Shown: one piece after another, positions 33,967-45,519 of the stretch
Numbering within the stretch: position 1 is the first letter of the stretch
Layout: every line of letters starts with the position of its first letter
Assembly: GCA_022410635.1 (NCBI GenBank)
Contig: JAJVDF010000857.1
Coordinates: forward strand, 209,714 to 273,713
Direction of reading: 5' to 3'
Source of the DNA: Tretioscincus oriximinensis
Lineage: Eukaryota; Chordata; Lepidosauria; Squamata; Gymnophthalmidae
Length of the DNA stretch: 64,000 bases
Notes under the pieces: model-generated
Seen by the model: only the letters and a program-made list of their open reading frames with translations
Told to the model about the DNA's origin: nothing
Database searches by the model: none
Program-made: the position numbers and the translations under genes

Positions 33967-34275
33967 GGACCGGATAGCTCAGTTTCTTAGGAATTCGTCT
34001 CTCGCCTGGGAGATGGGGTTTCAAAGCCCTGTGTGGGACGTGGGGAGGGCTGAGCACCTTCCACTTGCCTGTAGCTCCAGCCAACCCAGCTATTAGAAAG
34101 CATGAATTGCAAGAAATTGCAGCTGACTGCAAAGTAGATACATGGGAACCATCACAGCCTGGTGGGGAAAACAAGCTGTCAGCCTTCGGGCAAAATGTAT
34201 CCTTGTAAGCCGCTTTGAGTCCCTTTGAAAGCTGAGAAAAGCGGGGTATAAGAACCCAGTTCTTCTTCTTCTTCT
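33967..34275 (+). mobile_element. tRNA-derived SINE (family 2), full length
   Basis: The head GGATAGCTCAGTTTCTTAGG and box-B-like GGGGTTTCAAAGCCC indicate tRNA origin. The 3' end is AAGCCGCTTTGAGTCCCTTT then a (TTC)n tail. Confidence 0.8.
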
Positions 34276-34279
34276 TATC

Positions 34280-35305
34280 TGATGTGGTGGTTTCCCTGTA
34301 TTAACTGGGGGAATCAAGCTCCTGCCTTGCTTTCTGCCTCAGCTGCCTGGAATTCCTGCCTGGGCAGGAACCCTTACGCAGTCCTCCTCTTGTCTTAAGC
34401 ACATCGCTGTCATTCATCCGAGGGGAAAGAGGCGGAAAGCCACTTGGAGAGCTTTCCTTCGGCAAGAAAAGCTTATTAAATCTGCTTCAAGTTGCTGCAG
34501 TCTGGATTGCTGGTCCTGAAGATNTTTTGGAGACATTTCTGGGTGTGCCATAAACTTGAACTCCCTGCTTCAGATTAAACTTTGCCAACCTCATGATGTC
34601 TCATCGGAATCCCAGAAGCCTCAGGCAACCGCACGGAGAAATGTTGCAACCATGGGAAGTTTGGCAAATTATAGCTTGGCTTATGACTTCCCATTTTATG
34701 AAGTTGCTAAAATTATTTTGAAATTCTATATTTTTCATTGAATAATAACTTTCCACATAGAAATAACATCAGTTGGTAGACAATGAAACATGGAAACTTC
34801 AAAGAAACAGCCTTGTCGCCTGGGTCCAGCAGCTGCTAAAAATAAAATCAATTTCCCTTAAAGGGCAATTAATAAATTCACCCCAAGGAAAGAAATCAAA
34901 TGATCCGGAGAGAAATTAGGGGAGGGAGGCTTTTAAAAATTTGTTTGCAAAGTGAGCAAGCGACATAATTAGGCACAGCTCTGTAGTNACAGGCAGAAAC
35001 TTTGATATAAGGCCCTTCCCCTGTAATTATTTGATTGGTTTAGAATAAAATCCATTTCTAAATATGTAAATACGACAGAAGGGCGTTATTTTGTTAACAA
35101 TAAGAAGTAAATGGCATCACATCCTGGCAGGCCTTGCTGCACACTGAAGCATTTGTCTGTTTCCTGCCTGGTGCATTGGACAGATGCTCTGTTTGTAGGG
35201 CAGAAATTTTTAAACATGCCGAAATTTATTTATTTATAAGCTGTAATTATAGTCTGTGGCTTTTCTGCTTATTTATTTGAAGGGCGCAATTCTGACAGGA
35301 ACTTT
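34280..35305. other. Unique DNA, nothing recognised
   Basis: No coding or repeat signal that I can name. It would fall in IL7 intron 1 if the promoter lies at the 29-31 kb island. Confidence 0.4.
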
Positions 35306-35309
35306 TAAT

Positions 35310-35416
35310 CTGCCTTCAATCCTGAAGGGCCTCTGTGTGACACAGAATGCTGGACTTGATGGGCTGTGGCCTGATCCAGTATGGCTCTTCTTATGTTCTT
35401 ATGTTCTTATGTTCTG
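35310..35416 (+). mobile_element. CR1 extreme 3' end with octamer tail
   Basis: CAGTATGGCTCTTCTTATG followed by three TTCTTATG-type octamers. Confidence 0.75.
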
Positions 35417-36309
35417 AAGAGCTGGACTAAAAAGTTATTCAGGATTGAAGAAGCTTTTTTTTTGAAGAAATTACTTGTGATTTTCCAAACATAAATTGAT
35501 GACCCAATGATAGCACTGGAACAGAAAACAGATATGCGTGTATACGGATTTACATACAGAAGCCAAGGATTTGCATCCACTCCCCTATAGGCCAGGATCT
35601 GGACAGACAGCATCGTTGAAATGATCCAAAGAATCAACCTGGAAGACGAGAGCAATGGTGTGGGATCGCACAAGATTTCTGTGGGTCACAAGACCCAAGG
35701 GGAGGCGTTTACTCCATTTTGCAATCCACTGATTTCTAAATGCCCATTAAAACCACTCTCTCTTCTCTAAGGCCCCCTTGGAGCGGGATTCTGTCAATAG
35801 ACTCATAGCGTAGCTCCAGGGTCCATTGATCTTTCTCCCTCCAGCCTCTGGCAAGGACTATGAGTGGCCCATATACATTTTTTTAATAATGTGTGACACA
35901 TCTGGGTGTAAATTTAATTGGCCTCCTCCGCACATTATCCAGAAATCATTTGTTGTGGGATTGTCCACATCCACTGGCACGATCAACTTTATTGCATGTG
36001 CGATTTTATTTCTAAAAGCTCCTAACTTCTGGGCATTCAGCCCACAGGGGAAGAAGGTATCGGCCTGGGTGGCCTAGCCGTGGCAACAAGTAAATGGAAT
36101 TTCCACCCTGAGTGCTAATTGCACTGGTGTTCTGTACCATGTTTAATTCTGTCTTGTATAACCAACTCTAATTCTTATCTCTCTTTTTACCTGTATTCTG
36201 TTGCCATTTCTCCCACCCACGGCCCTGCCCTACTGAATAGCTCTCTGATTCTTTTAACTGGCAGAGATTGAATACATATTTTGCCAGGTTCTTTCCCACT
36301 GTATGATTA

Positions 36310-38330
36310 ATACTGTTTACAGAAGCAATTTGGGCTGCTGCTGGTGCTTTTTTCTTAGCTTATTTTTCCATATCTTCCAGCTTGACTGAAGTGATGGAAG
36401 ATTTATTTTGGATTTGTCGATTTTCTCTATTAACAGGGGTAGCTCTTCCATTTTAGTTAATATTCTCTCTATCCTTACAGATAGAGATTTATGATATGTC
36501 ATTAGACAGAAAAACCCTCAGCCCACTCCCTGCTTTCTAGAAAAAAGAGCATATTAAATATTTTGTTTCTCTTCTCATTTAAACACCATTTTAGATCTCT
36601 ATTTTCCATGATTTTAGCGTTTATGGCGGGATGTGCCCCAGGATAGTCTGGAAAAAAATAGCATCCCCGGCAATATCATCATTTTTAAGGCTTTCCTTTG
36701 TGTATAGATTGCACATTTAGTATATGGCCAATTTTTAAAAGTTGTTCTTATTTTCTTCCATGCCAATTTGTAATTTCCTTTTATCATTTGGGATGGGGGT
36801 TGGGTTTATTTAACACCAAGATAGGTCATTTTCTTGTTGCCTTTTTTCAAACCTGAAATTTGACCTATATGACTCTGATTAGGTGATCAGATTGAAGTGT
36901 ATTAAATCATGCATGGGATGGACAGGGTGAATAGAAAAAATGTTTTCTCTCACACACAACACCAGGACCAGGGGGCCCTTCTTGAAACTGTTGGGTATAA
37001 AAGTGAGAACAGACAAAGAAAAGTATTTTTTCACCCAGAGGGTCCTGTGGAATTTACCTCCTGAAGAGGTGGTGATAGCTAACAGCTTGGATAACTTCAA
37101 GGCAGGACCAGGCAGGTTTATGGACACCAGGGGTATAAATGGGTCCTAGGATGGATGTTTGGATGCTGCCTCCGGGATGGAGCAACAGGTAATGCTCCTG
37201 AAATGCCACTTGCAGGGAGTCATGAACAGGGGCATATTTTGCTTTCCTCTGTTCAGGCTGCTCAGGTGCATCTGGTGGGCCTCTGGGTGACACAGAAGGC
37301 TGGACAAGGTGGGCTCTGGCCTGATTCATTATGGCTCTTCTTATGTTCCTGTTTGGATATATTGAGCATTAATAATTCAGATTTCGCAATGTTGTTCTTT
37401 GGGCCCGATTTTTCCCCCCCAAAATTATTAGTCTCTCTCACCAGATGTGGCAAAGTTTGGATTGGATCGTCCATTATAAGTAACGGGTCATCCACTTTCT
37501 CTTTTCCTATCATATAGCCTTTTTATGTTGGAATTCTTTCTAATTTGATTAGCAAGCAGTTTAATCGCCAAAAGGAATATTAAAGGTGAGAGAGGGTAGC
37601 CTTGTTTACCCCATTTCTTACTGGAAAATAGTCTGAAATTTCAGCATTTGCCCTGATTCTTGCTTGATTGTTTTTCTATAGATTATCTTTTTGGAAAAGT
37701 TGTTTCTACATCCATACATTTCACAAAGCTTAGCAATATATCGGCGATTCACTGAGTCAAAATCCTTATACACATCCAATATAATTAACGCTTCCTTCCT
37801 ATGATTTTTTTTTGCATGATTGAGAACATTGAGATTCTAATTCAATTTGGCGACCTCTGACGAAGCCGTATTGGTCTTCACTTACCGTATTATGGATAAA
37901 GATCTCTAAATGTTTTGTATTTCCATATTGCAGTCACCTGCAGCCTCTGTATCTCCCAAAAAGTCCTCAGCTTATGCATTACATTACATTATTTAAGACC
38001 CATTATTTAAAAAACGTTAGACCTGTATATTGAAACTTTGTGGAAACATAGCGTCCCTTTTTATCTATTTTTATTCTCCTGATCCTGACATTTCTTTACT
38101 AAGATTGCTTTGCCTCGGCCATGATATCTCATCTTGATACCTGCACAATACTGTGTTATCCCTGGGTTTGTGTGTTTCCTGCAGTAGCACGAAATCTGCC
38201 CTCGTATCTTTTAATAACTTATGTAGTCGGTACCTTTTTATACCCTTGTTCAAGCCATTGACGTTTAGCATAAGTAAGTTAAAGTTATCCATTATGGTTC
38301 CTTGAATCCTGATACTCCTGCTCATCTTCC
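36310..38330 (-). mobile_element. Old, degraded L1 ORF2 fragment of a second L1 lineage
   Basis: At 38071-38325 the minus strand encodes an endonuclease start with NLLMLNVNGLNKGIKRYRL and LLQETHK. At 37380-37900 broken RT pieces include a QGYPLSPLIFLLAIK-like motif. At 36317-36860 a degraded carboxy-terminal part resembles the L1 W-K-K-I and K-M-x-I-L-P segment. A CR1 copy is nested at 36885-37360. Its endonuclease differs clearly from that of the 18-25 kb element. Confidence 0.7.
36885..37360 (+). mobile_element. CR1 3' fragment nested in old L1
   Basis: Includes GTGTATTAAATCATGCATGG through GGCTCTTCTTATGTTCCTG. L1 reverse-transcriptase remnants lie on both sides. Confidence 0.8.
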
Positions 38331-38409
38331 TTAAAGCTCTTGAAGCTCTTATTGAAGTTAAGAAACAGGTTGTTGATTACACGTGTGGTGGCAAGAGGCC
38401 TAGAGTCTT

Positions 38410-38495
38410 CACCAGCATGAAGGTGGCATGTGGGCCTGCCATAGACTGCACTGGCACATGTGTGGTCAAGCTCTATTCAGCCTAAAGTAAGGCTT
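38410..38495. repeat. Hairpin repeat H1 fragment
   Basis: GGGCCTGCCATAGACTGCAC with outer arm CTAAAGTAAGGCTTCATGGG. Confidence 0.6.
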
Positions 38496-38607
38496 CATGG
38501 GTGACCTTGGCTAGTCATGGTGTTTCGGTGCTCTGTTGTGAAGAGAAATCCATCCCTCCTTTGCTAAACTCCTTTTTCAAAGTGATGGTTTCAGAAAACT
38601 ATTCACA

Positions 38608-38900
38608 GGCACGGTGGTTCAGCAGTGAAGAGCCCTGGTGTTTCAGCAGAGATACTGAGTTTGAAGCCCTGAGTTGACCGTGGAGAGGGGTGAGCGCCTT
38701 CTACTAGCCTCAGTTCCAGAAAACCCAGCAAGTAAACGCAATTAGATAAATGACCATCACAGCGCAGTGGGGTAGTTAGAATGTCAGTCTTCGGATGAAA
38801 AATAAGTTTGTGAGCCACTTTTGAGTCCCTTCGGGTAGGAAAAGCAGGGTAGAAAAAGCCAGTTCTTCTCCTTGCTTCTTTTTTCTTCTCCTTCTCCTTT
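38608..38900 (+). mobile_element. tRNA-derived SINE (family 2)
   Basis: GGCACGGTGGTTCAGCAGTG head, GAGCCACTTTTGAGTCCCTT end and TTCTCC-rich tail. Confidence 0.75.
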
Positions 38901-39255
38901 TTCCAGCAGCCTGGCTGGACAGGGCCATCTTGATGCTCACAGGTGGAATTAATTTTCAAATCTGTAACTCAGAGCTCCTTACAGCTTAGTGCTCTGGCAC
39001 CTACTGTGCTAGATAAGATGCACCACATTGCCAGAAATATTCGTTCCTACCTCCATTCTCTTGTGCAGCTGGGTGAGCGAATAGTTTTGGCAATACAGTG
39101 CATTTTGCCTCTAGGTTTCTAGCAGCATTCCTGAGGTCCACATTTCTCTAAGCTGTGCCGCTTTACCAGGACTGAGCCTCTCTGGTTAATGTTACAGCAC
39201 CTGGCAAGCCTTTCATAACCGTCCCATTTCTCTGTGGTTCTGTAGATTTTTTAAG

Positions 39256-39370
39256 GTGCATCTCTGGGATTCTGCCTCTCTTCCTCGCTCCGCTGATTGG
39301 TGCATCTGCTGCTGTGAAAAATATCACTGAACCTTACAAGCATCTTCTTCTCAGCCACACTACTATACTG
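39256..39370 (+). CDS. IL7: Interleukin 7, exon 2 (signal peptide and start of mature cytokine), partial gene
   Basis: Seen: a 115-bp open segment bounded by an AG acceptor (ttttttaag) and a gt donor (gtaggc). It begins with one base completing a split Arg codon and ends in phase 0, giving 38 codons. The translation starts CISGILPLFLAPLIGASA, a good signal-peptide hydrophobic core with small residues for cleavage, followed by an N-glycosylation site NIT. Known: human IL7 exon 2 also begins with one base of a split Arg codon, encodes the signal core plus the start of helix A, and ends in phase 0 after Leu; it is 42 codons. IL-7 is a secreted four-helix cytokine that signals through IL7R and the common gamma chain to support lymphocytes. 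Inference: this is the squamate orthologue. Exon 1, with the start codon, was not located. Identity rests on combined exon structure and synteny, because sequence similarity alone is weak. Confidence 0.78.
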
Positions 39371-39479
39371 GTAGGCTGCTTTTCATTTTAATTCAGGTGA
39401 AAACGTTTGTGTATGTAAAAAAATACTAAGAACCACCCCAGCACTGTAAGTTCCTAAGGCCCTGTTACCTTGGCCAACA

Positions 39480-39560
39480 TCTTGGAATAGGAGCCAACCA
39501 CCCACGTGCTAGCGTCCGAATGGCATGTGGATGGCCACGTTCTGTACCAATATATAACCC
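39480..39560. repeat. Hairpin repeat H1 fragment in IL7 intron 2
   Basis: CCACGTGCTAGCGTCCGAAT and CATGTGGATGGCCACGTTCT; the centre is lost. Confidence 0.5.
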
Positions 39561-40587
39561 TGAATTTGAGAGAAATGGCTGCAAAACTCCAGTTGCTTTA
39601 TGCAGTGCTGGATAAAGTTGCTTCTAATCCCTTGGAGGACTTGTGAATCACCAGCAAAGCTTATTTTCCTGATTTTAATTTGGAGAGAAATAAACAGAGA
39701 CTGCTTTTGATCTCTGCAGAGATTAAAGGGGAAAATGACTGAATTTATCCACCCATGACATAAATTTGAAAGGGGATATAGGTTATGATCTGTGACTTTC
39801 TCAGCCTGATCAGTAAGAACAGATTTCAGAGCAATAGCCGTGTTCATCTGGGTGCAGACAAACCTAGCCAGGGGCTCATGCAGCACTTCACAGGCTAACA
39901 AGAAGAAGGAAGGTGGCCCAAATCTATTTCTTCAAATGCTAGGTGTGCTGGGCCTAGTTCCAAGGCAACTATTGCTGGCCTGGCCTTGTTTTGGGAACAT
40001 TGAGGACACCACTCCGGGCCCTGGAATTCATCCAAACGTTGTCCAATCAGAGCTTTCAGGGACTATTATGAATCCAGGAAATATATATATAAATGTTAAG
40101 ATTCATGCTGCTTTTAGAAAGCGTGTGTTCTGGGCAGAACGTAGATCTTATATGATTATAAATATATAAATCTATTTTAGCAACTAGTTGCCTTGAGCCA
40201 GTGGATGAAGTGAATGTAATAGGAATGGTTATTTAAAACCTTTCTCAGTGGTACATGAAATCATCAGTGACTAATATAGTTTATTCTACTGAAAGAAAAG
40301 CGCTGAAGAATCCACATTCAAACGTCATTTTTTCTTGCACTTTAATTCCTTATAGCAAACTAAGGCTGCTGAGTATCACCAGGGCATAACTAAACCAGAA
40401 GCTGATGCATGTAAGCAGTGTAACGGGTCACGTCGCTGTAATTCTACTACGGTAATTTGAGTTTTTGGAATTTCTTTGCACACTAGTTAAACAAAGAGAA
40501 TAAAGACCCAAATAATGAATTTATGAGGAAGGTCTTCAAACAGCCACTTGCCTGGGATGGTTTAGTCAATCCTGCACTGAACGGGGT

Positions 40588-40950
40588 TGAAGAAGAACTG
40601 GGTTTTCGTACAGTTCTTTAATATACACTTTTATATTTGAACGTTATACACTTTTATACAGGGTTTTTTGAATAAAAACTGGTTTTTATAAGGGACTCAA
40701 AGCGGCTTACAAGGTTATTTTTCGCCCAAAGGCTGACGTTCGATCTACCCCACCAGGCTGGGTAGGTTTCCATTTACCNAGTCGCAGTTTGTTGCAATTT
40801 CTTGCAATTCTTGCTTTCAAATAGCTGGGTTGGCTGGAGCTGCAGGCTAATAGTANGTGCTCACCTCTCCCCACATCCGATGCAGGGCCTCAGAACCCCA
40901 TCTCTCTGGTGGAAGGCTGGCACTTAGCCCACTGTGCCATTCATGCCTGA
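40588..40950 (-). mobile_element. tRNA-derived SINE (family 2) in IL7 intron 2
   Basis: Reverse copy: GAAGAAGAACTGGGTTTTCG tail side, ends at the head GCCCACTGTGCCATTCATGC. A short internal insertion near 40620-40680 duplicates ATACACTTTTATA. Confidence 0.7.
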
Positions 40951-41031
40951 TGGCCCTCAAGGGCCTGACTTCCAACTTCAGGATTCTATGGTTCTATGTA
41001 ATGCTCGCTCCTGCCTCCCCACCATGACAGC

Positions 41032-41440
41032 TATTGAAGAAGAAGAAGTAGAAGAAGAAGAACTGGGCTTTTATACCCAAAAGGGACTCAAAGTGGCTTA
41101 CGAGCTATTTTTCACCCAAAGCTATTCTATTTCCCCCATCACGTTGAGATGATGGCCACTATTAATCTACTTGTGATTGCTCCCTTTTTAGCAGCTAGGC
41201 TGGCTGAAGCTAAGGTCAGTAGAGGGTGCTCACCCCTCTCCATGGCAGACACACGGGCCTCAAACGAGCAGCTCCTCTGCTGAAAGGCCTGAAGACGAGG
41301 AGCCTGGCATTTTACCCTGCTCTCAGTGTGCAGGGGGCCTTGCAGGGTTAGTTTTCGCCCCGTGTCTGAGGCTGGGCTTTGAGGTCAGACCTCCTAGTTG
41401 AGAGACCGACCCCTTCCCGACTGTGCCCTCCGTGCCTGAC
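41032..41440 (-). mobile_element. tRNA-derived SINE (family 2) copies in IL7 intron 2
   Basis: 41032-41320 is a reverse copy with a (GAA)n tail side. 41321-41440 looks like a second, partial reverse copy ending GACTGTGCCCTCCGTGCCTG. Confidence 0.65.
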
Positions 41441-41444
41441 TTTG

Positions 41445-43045
41445 AGCCCTGTGCCACCGTGCCTCGTTACCCGTGCAGAGGGAAAGGGCAGTTTTAAAGC
41501 ATCTGTCCTGCCGGCTAACTGGCAAGCGACCTTCCAAGCAGGGGATTGCGCACTCACAGGGCAGCGTGGTTCTCCACTTGGGGGACAAACGTGGGGCCCC
41601 TTGGGTCTGGCGAGGGACCNGACCTTTGGTCGAAAGGTAGAGGCTGTGATCCATCTGCCCCAGTCGCCAAAGGGAGGCGAACGGGGAGATTAAACTCCTG
41701 CTCGCTTTGCTTTGCGCGCCTTGGGCAGCCCTGGCCGCCCTCCCTTGTCCCTCCTCACAGCTGGACAAGGGCAGCTGAGTCTGCAGAGGAAGGGGCCTTT
41801 TGGTCCAGTCTTCNTAAGGGAATCCCCAGAAAGGCCCTTGTCCTGTGAGGCCAGAAGTCACCCNGAAGGTTTCCTGCTTAGCTCTCCAAGCCCCGAACAA
41901 AGTGTGTCGCCAGCAGCGGCAGAGTCCACTCGTAGTCCCTTTCTGAGGCTGCCACGATGGGACCTCAGAGGCGAAGGGGAAAGGGAGGCAACAGCCCGCG
42001 TCTTCCCGTCCCTTCTTCGGGTCCCTTTGGGCACCNGGGAAGAAGAAGACTTGGCTGTGAAGGGTCCTGCTGCCGACCTTTTCGCTCGCCTCCAGGGGGC
42101 GGTGGAATATATTGCCTGTCGTTGATCTACCTGGTCCCTGGGCACCAAGCCTGGCAAAGCGGGAAGTGCTGTGGCTTCTCCAATTGCTTTGTGTACTGGA
42201 GGAGGAGCCCTGATCGACTGTATTGATCACCGGTTTGAACCGTTGTGTTACTTTGAATCTTACTGTTAGTAACGAAAGGCAAAGAGTCAGAAGCTTCTTT
42301 GATTATTTATTGAAGCTTCGCATCAGCATACAAACCAACTGGAAAAGCTCCCAAAGGGAAAGCACTATCATAAATGACTCAGCCTGCCTATCTGTCTCGA
42401 TCGCTCGATGCAGCTGAGGAAGCCGACTTGTCTGCAGAACCTCCTGCTGCCTCCCTTTTCCTTGTGAGTATNGCAGGGGCCACTTGCTAGACAGTCTGGA
42501 TCCAGACCAGGGTAGCTGTTCCTTTGACAAACCTGCCTGGTTTCTTTGGGCAGCAGTAGGGAGGCATTTTCCCCTTGCCCTCTACTAACCTTTTAAAAAA
42601 ACTGAACTGTATATCCTCCCATTCCTGCCATTTCTCTTCCTCTTTTGATGTTTGAGATTACGCAGAGCTGACNCCGTGGCCCTCTGCTAAGGCGGCTTCT
42701 GTACCTCTGGGGGGGGGGAGAGACTGGCCAGGGTGCCCCAAAGGCAAACGGGGCCCCTGAACCCTGACGAAGCCCCTCCCCACCATGTGGTGTGAAGTCT
42801 TCATGGTTTGTGCTCTTCTTCTGGGCTCTGAAACCAGATGAAATCCGGTGGACTTGCAATTGAAAATCCCTCTGGCCTCCATAGGAAGCCAGGATGAGGC
42901 CACAGCCACGTAGGGGCTGTTGGTGGGACGCTTCAGGTCGTGTTTTGGCCAAAGCAAGTCAGTGTAGGTTTATTGAAGGTGTGAAACCCTAACCAGCAAA
43001 ACCAGCAGAAAGGCAAAAGCCCCGGAACATTTCCCAGCATTTCCC
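41445..43045. other. IL7 intron 2, GC-moderate DNA without recognised feature
   Basis: A 278-codon open frame on the minus strand (41394-42230) has unbiased low-complexity composition and no recognisable domain. I treat it as chance in GC-rich DNA. Confidence 0.4.
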
Positions 43046-43051
43046 AGTCAC

Positions 43052-43350
43052 CCGAAGAAGGAGGATCGAGTTTTTATACCCTGCTGTTTTCCGGAGCGGC
43101 TTACAGGGTTCATTTTCGCCTGAAGGCTGACATCTTGTTCTATCTTTCCCACCAGATTAAGGGTGGTACTCATTTATCTAATTGATATGCAAATTACAAA
43201 TTTGCACCACTTTTGAATAGCTGAGTTGGCTGGAGCTGCAGGCTAGTGGAAGGCGCTCTCAGCCCTCCCCCCGTCCGACACAAGGCCTCGAAACCCTTTC
43301 TCCCAGGCGAAAGGCAGCCTCCTTAGCCACTGAGCCATTCGTGCCTGCCT
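43052..43350 (-). mobile_element. tRNA-derived SINE (family 2) just upstream of IL7 exon 3
   Basis: A reverse copy with GAGCGGCTTACAGGGTTCAT and the head CCACTGAGCCATTCGTGCCT. It ends about 57 bp before the exon 3 acceptor. Confidence 0.75.
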
Positions 43351-43406
43351 TTATTGCCCGGGAAAGGGAGGTGGAAATAAACTAACGTCTTGTTTTCATG
43401 TTGTAG

Positions 43407-43448
43407 GTAAATCATTTTGGGCAAGAACATTTCTGCAATTCAACAATG
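43407..43448 (+). CDS. IL7: Interleukin 7, exon 3 (short)
   Basis: A 42-bp phase 0-0 exon lies between a ttgtag acceptor and a gtaatt donor. An in-frame TAG directly precedes the acceptor, so the exon cannot extend further left. The 14 residues are VNHFGQEHFCNSTM. The HFC-N segment lines up with the H-I-C-D segment at the end of human exon 3, placing its Cys at the position of human mature Cys47; NST is a sequon. Human exon 3 has 27 codons, so the first half, including the residue equivalent to Cys34, is absent here or lies in an unrecognised mini-exon. A SINE ends only about 57 bp upstream. This is the least certain exon of the model. Confidence 0.6.
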
Positions 43449-44579
43449 GTAATTTTTTTTTAATTTTTGGGGCAAAAATACTCTCATGTGCATGGCAATG
43501 AATCCTTATTGCAAATTGACAGGCAATTTATGACTCTATAACTAGTTGAGAGCCCACAGATGCAGCCCTGGTTCCCTCTCCCTCCCCACATGTGGGCCTC
43601 CGGCACCCAGACTTTGTCGTGGACCCCGTTCAAAAGGCGGGCAAAGATGCGCCCCCCGCTTGCATCCTGAATATGGTGGCAGTGGAGGGTTCAGGGGCCG
43701 AAGCTCCTTTCTGCCATGACTGGTGCAGGAACGTGGCCTCTCCAGGGGCCAGAGCTGCCACCACATGCGCACCTCCCTCCAGGCTCTGGGATTGCCTAAT
43801 AAAGACGAATGCCAGAGTCTGGGAGTCCAGTGATGTGCGCTTTATGAGTGGTGAATACCTTTACCATCCTTTGCTGATGGAAGACAGAAAGCCCATGAAA
43901 ATTAAGCACCACTGGTCCCATTGGTAGCGACGGGCCCAGGATCCACATCAGTAAACATAGGCGACAGGTTCTCTTCCTCGCTCCCTTTTTGTTTTGATTT
44001 AAAACAAAGATTTGGAAAGGGAGGATAAGAATCTCAAGATTTTTTTTTTAACAAACGCCTCGCAAGCTAATTATCGTTTACAGACCTTCAGCCATTTTAT
44101 AATCAAAACAGAGGTCGTGAAACATCAACCAAAGTGTTTTACCAAACCTTTTAAATGGTTTTGTTCCTACCTCCTTCTCCCAGTCCCTTGGGGATGCTTG
44201 GAGAGGCTTGGCTGATGAGGAGTGCAGAGGTGCCCCTCATTCCTGCTGTGCCCCTAAACAATGGATAACCGTTTCTCCTTGTTATTTGTTGGGAGCAGGG
44301 GAAGCCCCTCGGGGCCCATCCCTGGGCCAGGTTGCATGATCACAGGGCCAGGCGTGGCTCTCGGTGGCTGCACCCCTCTGGACTCTGAACAAGGACGGAG
44401 AAATGTCAGCTCCATGGCCCTGATCTGTCCTTCCTGTCCGGCTTTGCATCTGATATAGGGATCAGGCCCTTCCCCAGGACCCTGCCCAGTGCAAGCGTGG
44501 TCCTAAGTCCGGAAGAACTGGACTAAATTGGGGTCTGTGTGCTATAGCCAGATACTGATTAATGCCCTTTTTAAACCAG

Positions 44580-44665
44580 TCTTGGGACAGACCTTGACCA
44601 TCCACGTGACAGTGTGGACTACAATAGGCCCCATCGAGGTGTGCCATAGACTACCCTAGCACTGA
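44580..44665. repeat. Hairpin repeat H1 in IL7 intron 3
   Basis: CCATCCACGTGACAGTGTGG and GTGTGCCATAGACTACCCTA. Confidence 0.65.
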
Positions 44666-44669
44666 TTCA

Positions 44670-45025
44670 TTTAGTGGTTTATACCCCATCCCTCACTGAT
44701 GATTCCAGGGTGGGCAACAAAATATTCATAACAACAACCACAGTTTTTAAAGTTCCATATTTCCCCCCCTCCTTCCCTGGAAGGACAGAATGCAGGGGGA
44801 GCGAAGAGTCTGCAGCCTGGGTGGTGTTTTTACCAAGGCCTGAAAACTATCCAGTGTAGGCACCTGGTGAGACTCTACAGGGAGGCTGTCCCAGAGTGTG
44901 AGGCCACCACAGAGGAGGCCTTCCACCTTATGTCTCCGGAAGGGGAGGAGCTAGTAGAAGGCTACCTCCTTGAGATCGCAAAGGCAGGTCTCCCTAGCAG
45001 AAGGGCCCAAGCTGTGGAGGGCATG
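44670..45025 (-). repeat. Unclassified L2-tail-associated repeat, IL7 intron 3
   Basis: TTTATACCCCATCCCTCACT and GGGTGGGCAACAAAATATTC resemble an L2-type reversed tail. It continues with GAGGCTGTCCCAGAGTGTGA and CAGAGGAGGCCTTCCACCTT. A related block is at 63080-63370. Confidence 0.45.
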
Positions 45026-45216
45026 TAGATGCCAGGCCCCTACAGCCCGAGGCACAACAAGGCCCAGAGGGGGCAGAACCCGAAGGTAGATGAAAAGCCT
45101 GTGTCGAAACAGCACCTCCGGCGCACCCTTTTGCTTAGGTCCGAACAGAGCCTCAGGGTTGCTTTCCCTTCAACAGTCTTCTGTACAAATTCGTTGTTTT
45201 GTTCTGTTTCAATTAG

Positions 45217-45336
45217 TTGAAGGTTATCCATGAAATTGCCTGCTGCTTCGGAAAGATGGCTAAACGATACAACATCAGTCAAGAATTAAAGAACAGTATG
45301 ACTTCCACTTCACATTTGACCTTGAAAATATTAACG
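45217..45336 (+). CDS. IL7: Interleukin 7, exon 4
   Basis: A 120-bp phase 0-0 exon of 40 codons runs from a pyrimidine-rich acceptor (tgttctgtttcaattag) to a gtacgt donor. The translation includes the stretches HEIACCFGKMAKRYNIS and STSHLTLKIL. Human exon 4 is also phase 0-0 (44 codons). Both have an N-glycosylation sequon at codons 19-21 of the exon (NIS here, NST in human), in a basic amphipathic helix. The human Cys92 near the exon end has no counterpart here. The alternative acceptor six bases downstream would also keep the frame. Inference: the helix B region of IL-7. Confidence 0.75.
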
Positions 45337-45447
45337 GTACGTCTGCGGCAGACTCCAGTTCCTGTCGTTTCTCCACTTTTACACATTTGCAGCAAGAATA
45401 TTAGGTCTCACCATGGTCATATTTTCCATTCTTACAGTGGCTGATTA

Positions 45448-45480
45448 TCTGTCTGTCTGTCTGTCTGTATCTATCTATCT
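45448..45480. repeat. GTCT/ATCT microsatellite, IL7 intron 4
   Basis: Five CTGT units followed by TATC units. Confidence 0.9.
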
Positions 45481-45519
45481 AATCTACCTATTGCCTAGGT
45501 CAGCCCTGGTTATCAGGAG

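Noticed and set aside
33967..34050. tRNA-like head with box A and box B
   Set aside because: It is part of a SINE with a (TTC)n tail; it does not fold as a complete tRNA gene.
40355..40409. Possible extra IL7 exon (cttatag acceptor, gtaagc donor) that might supply the missing Cys34 region
   Set aside because: It would end in phase 1, which does not fit the phase 0 start of exon 3, and its translation shows no similarity to IL-7.
41394..42230. 278-codon open frame on the minus strand
   Set aside because: GC-rich intron DNA with open frames on both strands, three unknown residues from Ns, no recognisable domain and no splice-site logic. It overlaps the IL7 intron and starts inside a SINE fragment.
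45040..45282. Minus-strand frame over IL7 exon 4
   Set aside because: Antisense shadow of the exon. The plus strand has matching splice sites, phases and the conserved sequon.
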